Shown here in pieces: positions 6,626 through 13,585 of a stretch of 15,766 nucleotides of DNA. Every line of letters starts with the position of its first letter. Position 1 is the stretch's first letter. A program made the position numbers and the translations under genes. Origin of the DNA: Promethearchaeota archaeon. GTDB taxonomy: Archaea; Asgardarchaeota; Lokiarchaeia; Sigynarchaeales; SOKP01. The DNA is taken from positions 1-15,766 of the forward strand of contig JAEOTW010000344.1 in NCBI GenBank assembly GCA_016839655.1, written 5' to 3'. A model generated the notes under the pieces. It had not been told where the DNA came from and did not search any database. It saw only the letters and a list, made by a program, of their open reading frames with translations.

Positions 6626-7408
6626 ATGCCAATTGAAGGAATTGATGTTGATAGATGCAACTTCTGCCAATCATGTGTTAATGAATGTCCATTAGGAAAC
6701 TTTAGTCTTCTTAAAGGAGAAAGGCAAATAACTTTTGATTCTTCTCAAGATTGCATTTTATGCGGACACTGTATTGCTGTATGCCCAGAAAAAGCAATAA
6801 AACATTCAGATATGAATGGTAGTGTTGTTGAGTTTGAAGAAACAATGCCTTCTATCTCTATTGCAGAGCTGAATAGATTGATGGTTTCAAAAAGATCAGT
6901 TAGACAATATAAAGATAAGAAAGTACCAAAAGAAATAATTGAACAAATCATTAATTGTATGAGTTTTGCTCCTGTTGCTATGAATAAGCATACTTTAAAA
7001 TGTTTAGTGATTTCAGATTATAAAAAAATCGATAAGTTTATTGAATCTATTATCGAATCAATAGAAGATGTTGAAGAAAAAGAGATTTATAAGAAAAAGA
7101 GGGAAAAGGGAAAAGATCCCTTTTTTTATAATGCCCCTCATCTTTTAATACTTCATTCAGATAATGATTGGGATAGTACAAATGCAACTATTGCCATAAC
7201 ATATGGAATGTTATTTGCTGAAACTTTAGGAATAGGTTCTTGCTGGATTGGGGGCGTTCAGATGTATCTTAATGAAAACAAAGAATTAAAAGAAAGAATA
7301 TTAGATATTAAGGATAAAATTTTTAGCTTTATGATATTTGGGTATCCTAATGTGAAATATTATTGCGCTCCACCACGTCCTCCTATCAATACAACCTTTA
7401 TTTCTTGA
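6626..7408 (+). CDS. Ferredoxin-nitroreductase fusion protein (2x[4Fe-4S] + FMN nitroreductase)
   Basis: A 260-aa redox enzyme with two domains. Residues 1-60 are a 2x[4Fe-4S] ferredoxin: C11, C14, C17, C21-P and C43, C46, C49, C53-P, the classical CxxCxxCxxxCP pairs. Residues 80-260 are a nitroreductase-family FMN domain: SKRSVRQYKDKKVP (88-101) is the conserved FMN-phosphate-binding R-S-x-R motif; PVAMNKHTLKC corresponds to the family's SAPxxxNxQPW strand; and GIGSCWIGG further on is the G-x-G-[ST]-C-W-x-G block. The ferredoxin can feed low-potential electrons straight to FMN. Such fusions are common in anaerobic archaea, clostridia and methanogens, where the physiological substrate is usually unknown. 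The ATG at 6626 starts just before the first cluster, so nothing is missing. The tail ends PPRPPINTTF. Confidence 0.92.
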   Translation: MPIEGIDVDRCNFCQSCVNECPLGNFSLLKGERQITFDSSQDCILCGHCIAVCPEKAIKHSDMNGSVVEFEETMPSISIAELNRLMVSKRSVRQYKDKKVPKEIIEQIINCMSFAPVAMNKHTLKCLVISDYKKIDKFIESIIESIEDVEEKEIYKKKREKGKDPFFYNAPHLLILHSDNDWDSTNATIAITYGMLFAETLGIGSCWIGGVQMYLNENKELKERILDIKDKIFSFMIFGYPNVKYYCAPPRPPINTTFIS

Positions 7409-7466
7409 AAAGTTCTTTCTTTTGTTGAATTGTTGCGTAAAATGTAGAGAAAAAGAACTTTTAAAT

Positions 7467-7489
7467 AACTGAATAATTATTATTCAGTT
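7467..7489. promoter_or_regulatory. Perfect 23-bp palindrome at the promoter of the 7-TM gene (candidate operator)
   Basis: Two 11-bp arms, AACTGAATAAT (7467-7477) and its exact complement ATTATTCAGTT (7479-7489), flank one central T. A TATA-like TTTTAAATA (7459-7467) abuts its left edge. The palindrome therefore fills the space between TATA box and the expected start site near 7490, about 22 bp before the ATG at 7512. It could be a repressor operator or, if transcribed from further upstream, a hairpin. Confidence 0.5.
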
Positions 7490-7511
7490 TAAAAACAAAA
7501 ATCTTAATACG

Positions 7512-8243
7512 ATGTTAGCTCAATTATCTGGATTTGAAATTTTTTATGGGGCTTTTACTTTTGCTTCTGTTATTATTTCAACTATTTTAGGGTTGCTTAT
7601 TGCGTTAAAATATAGAAAATACAGACAATTTGACTTACTGTTAGTTGGAACTACATGGATTTTGTTAGCAAGCCCATATTGGTCAGACGCTATACAATTT
7701 ATAACAGTCATTATATTCAGTACAGAAATTAGTACTCCTTTGTATTTTTTCTTAGCAAATGCGTTCATTGCTCCTATGCATATTACCTGGATTTATATAT
7801 TAACAAATTACCTTTATAAGAGACACCAAAAGAAGCTTACTGCGCTTTTTGGAATTGAAGCGATAATATTTGAACTTATATTTCTAATCATCTTCTTTAT
7901 AAATCCACTTTTAATTGGTGATCAAATAAGTACTTTTGTTGTAGAATGGGCAATCTGGATTCAGATTTATTTATTGATATCAATTGTTCTATTCCTGATT
8001 ACGGGCTTTCTATTTGCGAGGGCAAGTCTGAAAACAGAAGATCCTGAGATAAAATTAAAAGGCAAATTTTTAATCTTTGCTTTTCTAACCTTTACGATAG
8101 GAACAATTATTGATGTAATAGGGGCGGGAAGTTCTATTGAATTATTAATTTTTCTTGCACGAACCTTTGTAATCGTTAGTTCAATTTGTTTTTATATAGG
8201 ATTTACTTTGCCAAAGTTCGTTAAAGATAGATTCATAAAATAA
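7512..8243 (+). CDS. Seven-transmembrane protein of unknown function
   Basis: A 243-aa integral membrane protein with no soluble domain. Seven hydrophobic segments can be drawn at about 10-32, 41-69, 77-101, 109-134, 145-170, 184-206 and 210-232. The loops between them are short and often basic (KYRKYRQ, YKRHQKK). The protein ends ICFYIGFTLPKFVKDRFIK. An R-containing last helix followed by a P-x-hydrophobic-x-K cytoplasmic exit resembles membrane sensor domains at the N-terminus of archaeal histidine kinases, but no kinase follows. It may therefore be a stand-alone sensor or receptor. That resemblance is from memory of general patterns, not a family match, so I do not assign a function. The gene has its own promoter with a perfect palindrome, and a strong oligo-T tract follows it, so it looks monocistronic and tightly controlled. 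Confidence 0.75.
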   Translation: MLAQLSGFEIFYGAFTFASVIISTILGLLIALKYRKYRQFDLLLVGTTWILLASPYWSDAIQFITVIIFSTEISTPLYFFLANAFIAPMHITWIYILTNYLYKRHQKKLTALFGIEAIIFELIFLIIFFINPLLIGDQISTFVVEWAIWIQIYLLISIVLFLITGFLFARASLKTEDPEIKLKGKFLIFAFLTFTIGTIIDVIGAGSSIELLIFLARTFVIVSSICFYIGFTLPKFVKDRFIK

Positions 8244-8248
8244 GGAAT

Positions 8249-8270
8249 TATTTTTTTTATTTTTCTTTTT
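8249..8270 (+). terminator. Oligo-T terminator after the 7-TM gene
   Basis: The stop codon is followed after 5 bp by T10, then A, T5, C, T5. This is a textbook archaeal T-rich terminator with no stem-loop. Confidence 0.6.
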
Positions 8271-8298
8271 GACCAAATCATCCAAACATGATACTAGG

Positions 8299-8313
8299 AT
8301 ATTACAGTAATAT
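8299..8313. promoter_or_regulatory. Perfect 15-bp palindrome in the 8244-8448 gap
   Basis: ATATTAC (8299-8305) and GTAATAT (8307-8313) are exact complements around one base. It lies 135 bp upstream of the propeller gene ATG and downstream of a T-rich terminator. It is a candidate regulator site, but AT-rich DNA produces such matches fairly easily. Confidence 0.3.
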
Positions 8314-8335
8314 TATTAGAGTATGCTATTTAAAC

Positions 8336-8355
8336 CGTGAAACTAAGCTTTCACG
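8336..8355. promoter_or_regulatory. GC-containing inverted repeat CGTGAAA/TTTCACG
   Basis: CGTGAAA (8336-8342) and TTTCACG (8349-8355) are perfect 7-bp arms around a 6-bp loop. A TTTAAA (8329-8334) stands just before it, the same TATA-then-palindrome arrangement as at 7467. It may be an operator for the propeller gene, or a hairpin in a long leader. No T tract follows, so it is not a bacterial-type terminator. Nothing else is seen in this 205-bp gap. Confidence 0.35.
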
Positions 8356-8448
8356 AAGAATTCATATCTATATTTTATACAAAATTGATAATAACTTTTA
8401 AAAATAAGAAATGTTAATTTCTTCTCAAAAAAATTCAATTTATAACTT

Positions 8449-9456
8449 ATGCAAAAGAAATATATTTATGTAATTGTCTTAGTTGTTGTAATTTTAGGAG
8501 CTTCAATTACAGGGGTCCTTCTCTTTTTTCTATTAAGTGAAGATCAGAGTTACTTTATAGTAGAAATTCACGATCCTAACGAGGCATTCCAAGGTACAAC
8601 TCTTTTCGCAGATTTAAGCAATGATCAAGCTCCGAGGATTGTAGAGGTAGACATGGAAGGAAATATAGTCTGGGAATACATGTTACCTGAGTATTTAAAA
8701 ACCTTTACAAATCCAGGTTTTGATGTTGAGCTTTTACCAAATAATAATATATTATTTGTAGCACCTCAAAATGGAATCTATGAAATCAATAGAGCTGGTA
8801 CTATTGTGTGGTCACATATGGATGATAAACTATCTCATGATGCTGATCGATTGCCTACGGGGAATATTATATATATTTGGGGAGGAAATGATACACATGA
8901 TGATCTACAGGTAAAAGAGGTGAATTCACTCCATACTATTGTTTGGTCCTGGAAAGCAAAGGACTATTACTTTTTTGATCCATATAAGAATATTTCAATG
9001 CAGGGTTGGACTCATGCAAACGCAGTAACTAGATTCCAAAATGGAAATACAATGATCAATCTTAGGAATTTCAACTTAACGGTTATTGTAAATTCAACAG
9101 GTCATATCGTCAGGGAACTAAATTGGACAACTTTAGGAGATGATCCACATGAACCTGAAATCCAACCTAATGGTAATATTTTAATTGCATTACAGTGGAC
9201 AGCTCCCAATCAAGTAGTTGAAATAAAAAATTCAATTTCAAATGTTGTATGGGATTATCACAGGGATAACTTGACCTTTGCTAGAGATGCTGATAGATTA
9301 CCAAATAACAATACTTTAATTGTAGCAGTAGTAAGAAGAAGTCCTAAAATTTTTGAAGTTAATCCAGACGGTGATATCGTATGGCAACTTGCTGTAAGAG
9401 GTAAATATCTTTCCGCATTAAGTCCGGGTTGGTTCTACAAAGTAGAGAGAATTTAA
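8449..9456 (+). CDS. TM-anchored extracellular beta-propeller, arylsulfotransferase (ASST)-like
   Basis: A 335-aa protein with a basic start, one membrane anchor or uncleaved signal (about 5-29), then an extracellular repeat domain. Two repeat signatures alternate. One is a G-x-I-V-W strand: GNIVWEY (71), GTIVWSH (117), HTIVWSW (162), SNVVWDY (264), GDIVWQL (308). The other is an L-P-x-x-N-x-L strand: LPNNNILFV (96), LPTGNIIYI (135), FQNGNTMIN (196), QPNGNILIA (239), LPNNNTLIV (284). That is a propeller of about six blades. HDADRLP (130), WTHANAV (187), DDPHEPEIQPNGN (231) and RDADRLP (279) match the arylsulfotransferase/ASST-like family, whose bacterial members use His and Arg at the propeller centre to move sulfate between phenols. 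Whether this protein is catalytic or only binds ligand is unknown. It is preceded by a gap with palindromes and a TATA-like region near 8395-8405. Confidence 0.82.
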   Translation: MQKKYIYVIVLVVVILGASITGVLLFFLLSEDQSYFIVEIHDPNEAFQGTTLFADLSNDQAPRIVEVDMEGNIVWEYMLPEYLKTFTNPGFDVELLPNNNILFVAPQNGIYEINRAGTIVWSHMDDKLSHDADRLPTGNIIYIWGGNDTHDDLQVKEVNSLHTIVWSWKAKDYYFFDPYKNISMQGWTHANAVTRFQNGNTMINLRNFNLTVIVNSTGHIVRELNWTTLGDDPHEPEIQPNGNILIALQWTAPNQVVEIKNSISNVVWDYHRDNLTFARDADRLPNNNTLIVAVVRRSPKIFEVNPDGDIVWQLAVRGKYLSALSPGWFYKVERI

Positions 9457-9473
9457 AATTTTGGAAATATAAA

Positions 9474-9944
9474 TTAAACTTCCCCAAAATAAGAATAGAA
9501 GATATAAATAAGAAAAGCGATTAGCGAAATCAAAAAGATCCATAAACTAAATAAAGCGAAAAATTCGCCAATGAAATTTGTAGTTAAATTCGTTCCTCCA
9601 AAGAGAAGAATAATTAAGGTTGAAGTTATTGCGGCTATTATAAATTGAGTAAGAAAAGCTTTTATTATCTTAGAATCTCCTTTGAATTTCTTGTCTTTTA
9701 TAATATCACTTAAAATTATGAAGATTTGTAGGGTTGGGAAAAACATTAAAGCATAGGGGATTAAAGAGAGAATATTTGAAAAGAAAATAAGCCATATAAA
9801 TCCCATGTTGAGATTTATAATACTTAAAATTAGACTTATTATGCCATAAAAGATGATAATTACCCATAAACTTAAAAGAATTTTGCTTAATCCCTTTGCA
9901 TTCCTTGCCAGAAATGATTTAGAATTCTGATTAGTTTCCGCCAT
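9474..9944 (-). CDS. Four-span membrane protein of unknown function
   Basis: A 156-aa membrane protein read from ATG at 9944. The open frame extends upstream to 10049, but those 35 codons overlap the divergent phosphatase gene and the promoters, and the ATG sits about 27 bp after a minus-strand TATA-like TTATAAATA (9967-9975), implying a leaderless mRNA. Hydrophobic segments lie at about 21-43, 49-80 (long, perhaps two), 93-115 and 124-151, separated by a basic loop IIKDKKFKGDSKIIK (81-95). The N-terminal 20 residues are polar and should be cytoplasmic. No family motif is recognised and no partner is obvious, since the downstream neighbour converges on it. It is divergent from an LHPP-like phosphatase with a shared promoter region of about 76 bp, which may indicate coregulation. 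Confidence 0.7.
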   Translation of the reverse strand: MAETNQNSKSFLARNAKGLSKILLSLWVIIIFYGIISLILSIINLNMGFIWLIFFSNILSLIPYALMFFPTLQIFIILSDIIKDKKFKGDSKIIKAFLTQFIIAAITSTLIILLFGGTNLTTNFIGEFFALFSLWIFLISLIAFLIYIFYSYFGEV

Positions 9945-9973
9945 ATAAGAAAAATAATAAATCACATATTTAT

Positions 9974-9989
9974 AATTATCTTGATAATT
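9974..9989. promoter_or_regulatory. Palindrome between two divergent leaderless promoters
   Basis: AATTATC (9974-9980) and GATAATT (9983-9989) are perfect arms around TT. The minus-strand TATA-like site (9967-9975) adjoins one side and a plus-strand TTTAAA (9991-9996) the other. Each TATA is about 27 bp from its own ATG (9944 minus, 10021 plus), so both mRNAs could be leaderless. One bound dimer could control both genes. Confidence 0.4.
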
Positions 9990-10020
9990 CTTTAAAGGAG
10001 CATTTTGTTTTATATTAGTG

Positions 10021-10821
10021 ATGGGTAATAAAAAGAAATTGCATAACATTAAAGGGATTTTAACAGATATCGATGGTACTCTTTATTTCAGAGGAGAAAC
10101 AATTACTAATGCTGTTGGAACTGTTTCTAAACTTCGAGAAGCAGGTATTAAACTTCTTTTTCTTACAAATACTGATAGTAAATCTCCAACTACTGTAATA
10201 AATACCTTACAAGAATATGGTTTTACAATAAATAAGGATGAAATTTTCACTCCTATTATTGCGTTGAAAGAATTTTTACATAAACACCCAAATAAAAAAT
10301 CATATTTTATTACTACAAAAGAAGTTGCTGAAGAACTTCAAGAATTTCAACAAGTTAAAAATTCTGAAATACCTGACTTTGTAATAATAGGAGATTTTCA
10401 TGATGATTGGGATATCAATCGTTTAAATTTGGCATTTCAATATATCCTTAAAGGAGCGAAACTACTTGGAACTCAAGGAAATCTCTATTATCTTGACCAA
10501 AACGGAGACCCAGTCATAGACACGGGCTCTTTTGTATATATGATTGCTAATGCTGCTAAAGTCACTCCAATAATATTTGGAAAACCTTCAAAAGAGTATT
10601 TTCTACAAGCTTTAGAAAAATTAGAGCTTGAGACTAGTGAAGTGGTCGTTATTGGTGATGATCTTGAATCTGATATACAAGGAGCGATTAACGCAGGAAT
10701 TAAGGGAATATTAGTTAAAACTGGAAAAGGACAATTTGTAAATTCAACAAAGTTGAGGTTTAAACCACATTTAATTCTTAATTCATTTAGTTCATTGAAA
10801 GAAGTAATTGAATTTAGATAA
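10021..10821 (+). CDS. HAD superfamily phosphatase, LHPP/HDHD2-like (HAD-IIA)
   Basis: A 266-aa HAD hydrolase read from ATG at 10021; a GTG one codon earlier is possible but the ATG gives the better leaderless start. Motif I is DIDGT (16-20) with nucleophile D16 and acid D18. Motif II is FLTNTD (47-52), with T49. Motif III is K188 in GKPS, and motif IV is GDDLESD (212-218) for Mg2+. The cap (about 75-180) is of class IIA, with FVIIGDFHDDWDINRLNLAF and DTGSFVYMIANA as in the animal LHPP family. The order of blocks is that of human LHPP, a phospholysine/phosphohistidine/pyrophosphate phosphatase. The bacterial NagD group is a more distant alternative. The substrate cannot be read from sequence. 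The gene is transcribed away from a 4-TM protein and followed by a long AT-rich gap. Confidence 0.9.
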   Translation: MGNKKKLHNIKGILTDIDGTLYFRGETITNAVGTVSKLREAGIKLLFLTNTDSKSPTTVINTLQEYGFTINKDEIFTPIIALKEFLHKHPNKKSYFITTKEVAEELQEFQQVKNSEIPDFVIIGDFHDDWDINRLNLAFQYILKGAKLLGTQGNLYYLDQNGDPVIDTGSFVYMIANAAKVTPIIFGKPSKEYFLQALEKLELETSEVVVIGDDLESDIQGAINAGIKGILVKTGKGQFVNSTKLRFKPHLILNSFSSLKEVIEFR

Positions 10822-10967
10822 CCTTAACTGATATGAACCTACACTTTTAGAATCAAAATTCTTTAATCGAACTAACATATTCAATTTTGAATTAAATTAT
10901 ATCAAAGATAAAGAGACCGATTTTTATTTTTCTATTTCTTATCAGAGTAGTACTTATTAACAGAAAG

Positions 10968-10977
10968 ATTTATATAT
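10968..10977 (+). promoter_or_regulatory. TATA box for the CBS/RGG-zinc-ribbon operon
   Basis: ATTTATATAT with a purine-rich GAAAG just upstream (BRE-like) is the best plus-strand promoter in the 213-bp gap 10822-11034. It predicts a start near 11000 and a leader of about 35 nt to the ATG at 11035. The rest of the gap shows no gene or RNA. Confidence 0.5.
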
Positions 10978-11034
10978 TCTATTTCGCGTATTCCTCATAA
11001 AAATTAATCTAAAAATAAAACGGATGTTTAATCC

Positions 11035-12036
11035 ATGGCGTTAAAAGAATATTTCGTGAAAGATCTAATAATAGACGACGAATATGGGATAATTAATTCA
11101 AATGCATCCATTCAAGATGCAGCAAAAAAAATGAAAGAGTTAGGAGTTCCAGATTTAGTTGTCGTTGATGGAGAAAATCAAGACGTTCTAGGAGTAATTG
11201 CTGATTTCGATATTGTACAAAACACTGTTGCAGAAGGTAAAGATGTAAAAACTGAAAAAGTTATTAGTACAATGTATAAAATAAAACCAGTAAACTTGGA
11301 TACACCTGTTACTGACGCATTCAAAAGAATGCAAGAACTCAATGTAAATGTAGTACCTGTGGTTGATAATAAAAAGTTGATTGGTGTTTGTTCCATTCAT
11401 GACTGTTGGAGTTTTATTCCTGACCAAACTTTTGATGAGATAGGACTAATTCCTGTAAGAAATACAAAAGTTGCAGAATTCTGGTTTGCCAGTATTTGTG
11501 CCATTATAGCCTTTACTTTTGGTATACTTTTACCATTAGCCGGTATATTTGGCTTTTTTACAGGAAATTATAGTAATCTTATGAGTTTACTAGGAATGGG
11601 ACCAATGGTCGAAGACCCTATATTAATTTTCACTCTGTTTGATGTCCGAGGCGTCGGAGTTATGCAACCCTTTTTGAATTTAAATGATCCTATATGGATT
11701 ACTATCGAGGTATTCAGTATTTTACTGTTGCTTTCCGGCATAGTAGGTTTATTTTCAATAATCTATACAAGTTTTTCTGATACAAGAAATTTGCAAACAA
11801 GTTGGATTTTGAAAAAACTAGTACCTGGTATAGCAGTTTTCTTTATGGTTTTTGAATGGATTTTATTTGGTATTGCTTTTGCACTCGAGACTCCACAACC
11901 CCTTATTTCTATCGATCCGATTGGATTAACTTTGTCTATTATCTCAATGGTGTTAGTACTTTTGGCAATCAATAGGGACTATATTTTCCGAGGAATAGAA
12001 GAACCACAAGCTAAAGCTAGTGAGGTGTTAAAATAA
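11035..12036 (+). CDS. CBS-domain pair fused to four-span membrane domain
   Basis: A 333-aa protein with an N-terminal tandem CBS module (Bateman domain) and a C-terminal membrane part. CBS1 spans about residues 5-66, with NASIQDAAKKMKELGVPDLVVVD and the terminal GVIADFDIV. CBS2 is about 75-130, with LDTPVTDAFKRMQELNVNVVPVVD and LIGVCSIHDCW. These modules bind adenine nucleotides such as AMP, ATP or SAM and act as energy or metabolite sensors. Four hydrophobic spans follow at about 149-173, 222-245, 262-284 and 293-314; the 174-221 segment between the first two should be outside. A transporter or enzyme domain is not recognised. The next gene starts 3 bp after this stop, so the two are almost certainly co-transcribed and probably work together at the membrane, with CBS in the cytoplasm. 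The ATG is preceded by a good TATA box but no strong ribosome site. Confidence 0.87.
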   Translation: MALKEYFVKDLIIDDEYGIINSNASIQDAAKKMKELGVPDLVVVDGENQDVLGVIADFDIVQNTVAEGKDVKTEKVISTMYKIKPVNLDTPVTDAFKRMQELNVNVVPVVDNKKLIGVCSIHDCWSFIPDQTFDEIGLIPVRNTKVAEFWFASICAIIAFTFGILLPLAGIFGFFTGNYSNLMSLLGMGPMVEDPILIFTLFDVRGVGVMQPFLNLNDPIWITIEVFSILLLLSGIVGLFSIIYTSFSDTRNLQTSWILKKLVPGIAVFFMVFEWILFGIAFALETPQPLISIDPIGLTLSIISMVLVLLAINRDYIFRGIEEPQAKASEVLK

Positions 12037-12039
12037 AGA

Positions 12040-13536
12040 ATGCCGCGTGGTGGCGGTGGCGGATTTCGTGGTGGCGGAGGCTTTCGAGGAGGCGGTTTTG
12101 GTGGTGGATTTCGAGGTGGTGGATTTAGAGGCAGTCCTGGCGGATTTAGAGCTCCTTATGGTGGAGGCGGAAGACCTTTCGGAAGAACTGGTGCCAATCG
12201 GGTAGTATCAAGATCTCCAAGAGGGCCGTATACACATAGGTATTATCGCCCCCATCGCATGTATTATAGACCCCATTGGTGGTATCATCGACCTTGGTAT
12301 TGGAGATGGTGGTATTCACCTTGGTGGGCAGGTCACTATTATAGACCTTGGTATTATAGCCCCGCTTATATTGGAGGAGGGATAGGATTTGCAATTATCC
12401 TTGCGTTAGTAATTCTACCTGTTGCGGGAGTAGCATTCTGGTTTCCATTTACTAGTGCAGACGCGAGTGGTACTGTCAATTATCGTTCCACAGAGACTTT
12501 ATATTTTAATGAATTCTGGTATGAATATGAATATGTAGAAGATGGACAAGATATTACATTCTCTGTCCAATCAACACCTAGCAATATCACATTTGCTCTT
12601 TGGAATCAACCTTTTGAGAATTTACCTACGACAACTAAATATATTGATGTTGTAAATTCAATATCTATTAACCCTGCATCATTTGATTACTGGACAGAAT
12701 GGTTATTTCTAAGAGCGGGGTCTTCAATTGTCTACGATTATAATTCAAGTGATAACCTTGATTTCTTCATTGCAGATGCTTGGGATTTCTATAATTGGAA
12801 TCAAGGAGGATCTCCAGTATTTCCAGTTAGCGTGTTAAATAACAATCAAGGGAGTGGAACATACATAGTTCCTACTACTCAAGACTATTATATTGTATGG
12901 TATAATGATAAAGGCTATACTATTGATGTAGATTACACTATAAATTATACAGCTGTAAATGTTCCTGATTTTAGTGTAACCCCTGAAAACTATGAAGATA
13001 TTGACTTCATATCAACAGATTATACTGTAACAACCGCTGGAAATTGGTATTTCTTTGTCTATTTTGATCCGATGAATTCCCCCGAGGAATCTACAACAAT
13101 CACTTTTGACGTTACTTATGATACCGGTGTGACTTATCAAGAGAGATGGCTTAGTGTACAATGGATCTTAATTATAGTTCTTGTTGTAGTTGTCATTATT
13201 TTAATAGCAGCTGTTGTAGCAAGACGAGGACAGAAAAAACTGAAGTTAAAAGCACCAACTACAACAGAACAAGCAAAGAAATCACCATACAAAATAACTC
13301 CATCAGAAACAGAGAAAAAGATTGTTAAGGAGGAAATTAAATGTACACGTTGCGAAGCAACATTAAAACCAGATTCAAAATTTTGTCCTAAATGTGGGGG
13401 TAAAATAGAAGGAAGACAAGTAGCTGTTCCTTCAATTACTACTCCAGCTACAGCAAAAACATGTTCATTATGTGGAAGTAAACTTGCTGGGACAGAAAAA
13501 TTCTGTAAATGGTGTGGCACAAAAATAGAACAATAA
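12040..13536 (+). CDS. Membrane protein with Gly/Arg-rich (RGG-like) N-terminus, extracellular domain and two C-terminal zinc ribbons
   Basis: A 498-aa two-span protein I do not recognise as a known family. Residues 1-45 are a low-complexity FRGGG array resembling the GAR/RGG boxes of eukaryotic RNA-binding proteins. Residues 64-108 are Tyr/Trp/His/Arg/Pro-rich, with four Y[YH]RP[HW] copies (68, 75, 82 and 100), the first three exactly seven residues apart. TM1 is about 110-134, an extracellular domain of beta-rich, Asn/Asp/Tyr-rich character runs to about 372, and TM2 is 374-394. A cytoplasmic tail then carries two zinc ribbons: C435, C438, C449, C452 and C475, C478, C489, C492. By the positive-inside rule both ends are cytoplasmic. 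The start is 3 bp after the CBS-membrane gene, with no own promoter. It may be a membrane scaffold; the Tyr/Arg content suggests multivalent or nucleic-acid binding, which is inference. Local base composition is GC-richer only over the Gly codons. Confidence 0.85.
   Translation: MPRGGGGGFRGGGGFRGGGFGGGFRGGGFRGSPGGFRAPYGGGGRPFGRTGANRVVSRSPRGPYTHRYYRPHRMYYRPHWWYHRPWYWRWWYSPWWAGHYYRPWYYSPAYIGGGIGFAIILALVILPVAGVAFWFPFTSADASGTVNYRSTETLYFNEFWYEYEYVEDGQDITFSVQSTPSNITFALWNQPFENLPTTTKYIDVVNSISINPASFDYWTEWLFLRAGSSIVYDYNSSDNLDFFIADAWDFYNWNQGGSPVFPVSVLNNNQGSGTYIVPTTQDYYIVWYNDKGYTIDVDYTINYTAVNVPDFSVTPENYEDIDFISTDYTVTTAGNWYFFVYFDPMNSPEESTTITFDVTYDTGVTYQERWLSVQWILIIVLVVVVIILIAAVVARRGQKKLKLKAPTTTEQAKKSPYKITPSETEKKIVKEEIKCTRCEATLKPDSKFCPKCGGKIEGRQVAVPSITTPATAKTCSLCGSKLAGTEKFCKWCGTKIEQ
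12049..12170 (+). repeat. Low-complexity FRGGG-coding repeat
   Basis: Five degenerate copies encode F-R-G-G-G or F-G-G-G-based units (residues 4-45). The DNA mixes GGT, GGC and GGA codons and CGT, CGA and AGA, so it is maintained as protein sequence rather than as an exact DNA tandem repeat. Confidence 0.6.
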
Positions 13537-13546
13537 TTAATTATTC

Positions 13547-13557
13547 TTTTTTTTTTT
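13547..13557 (+). terminator. Oligo-T terminator after the RGG-zinc-ribbon gene
   Basis: T11 begins 10 bp after the stop codon, in the 49-bp gap before the convergent small gene. It is consistent with archaeal hairpin-free termination of the two-gene plus-strand operon. Confidence 0.6.
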
Positions 13558-13585
13558 AATTTTATTCATTAACACAAGAAATCTT

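Noticed and set aside
9945..10049. Upstream extension of the 4-TM protein by 35 codons
   Set aside because: It runs through both divergent promoters and into the phosphatase start. The ATG at 9944 fits a leaderless start.
12049..12170. Exact DNA tandem repeat in the Gly-rich region
   Set aside because: Codons for Gly and Arg vary from unit to unit, so the repeat exists only at protein level.
13137..13520. A 127-codon open frame antisense to the tail of the RGG-zinc-ribbon gene
   Set aside because: It is the mirror of a well-supported coding region with cysteine codons in zinc-ribbon register. It has no promoter or family pattern.
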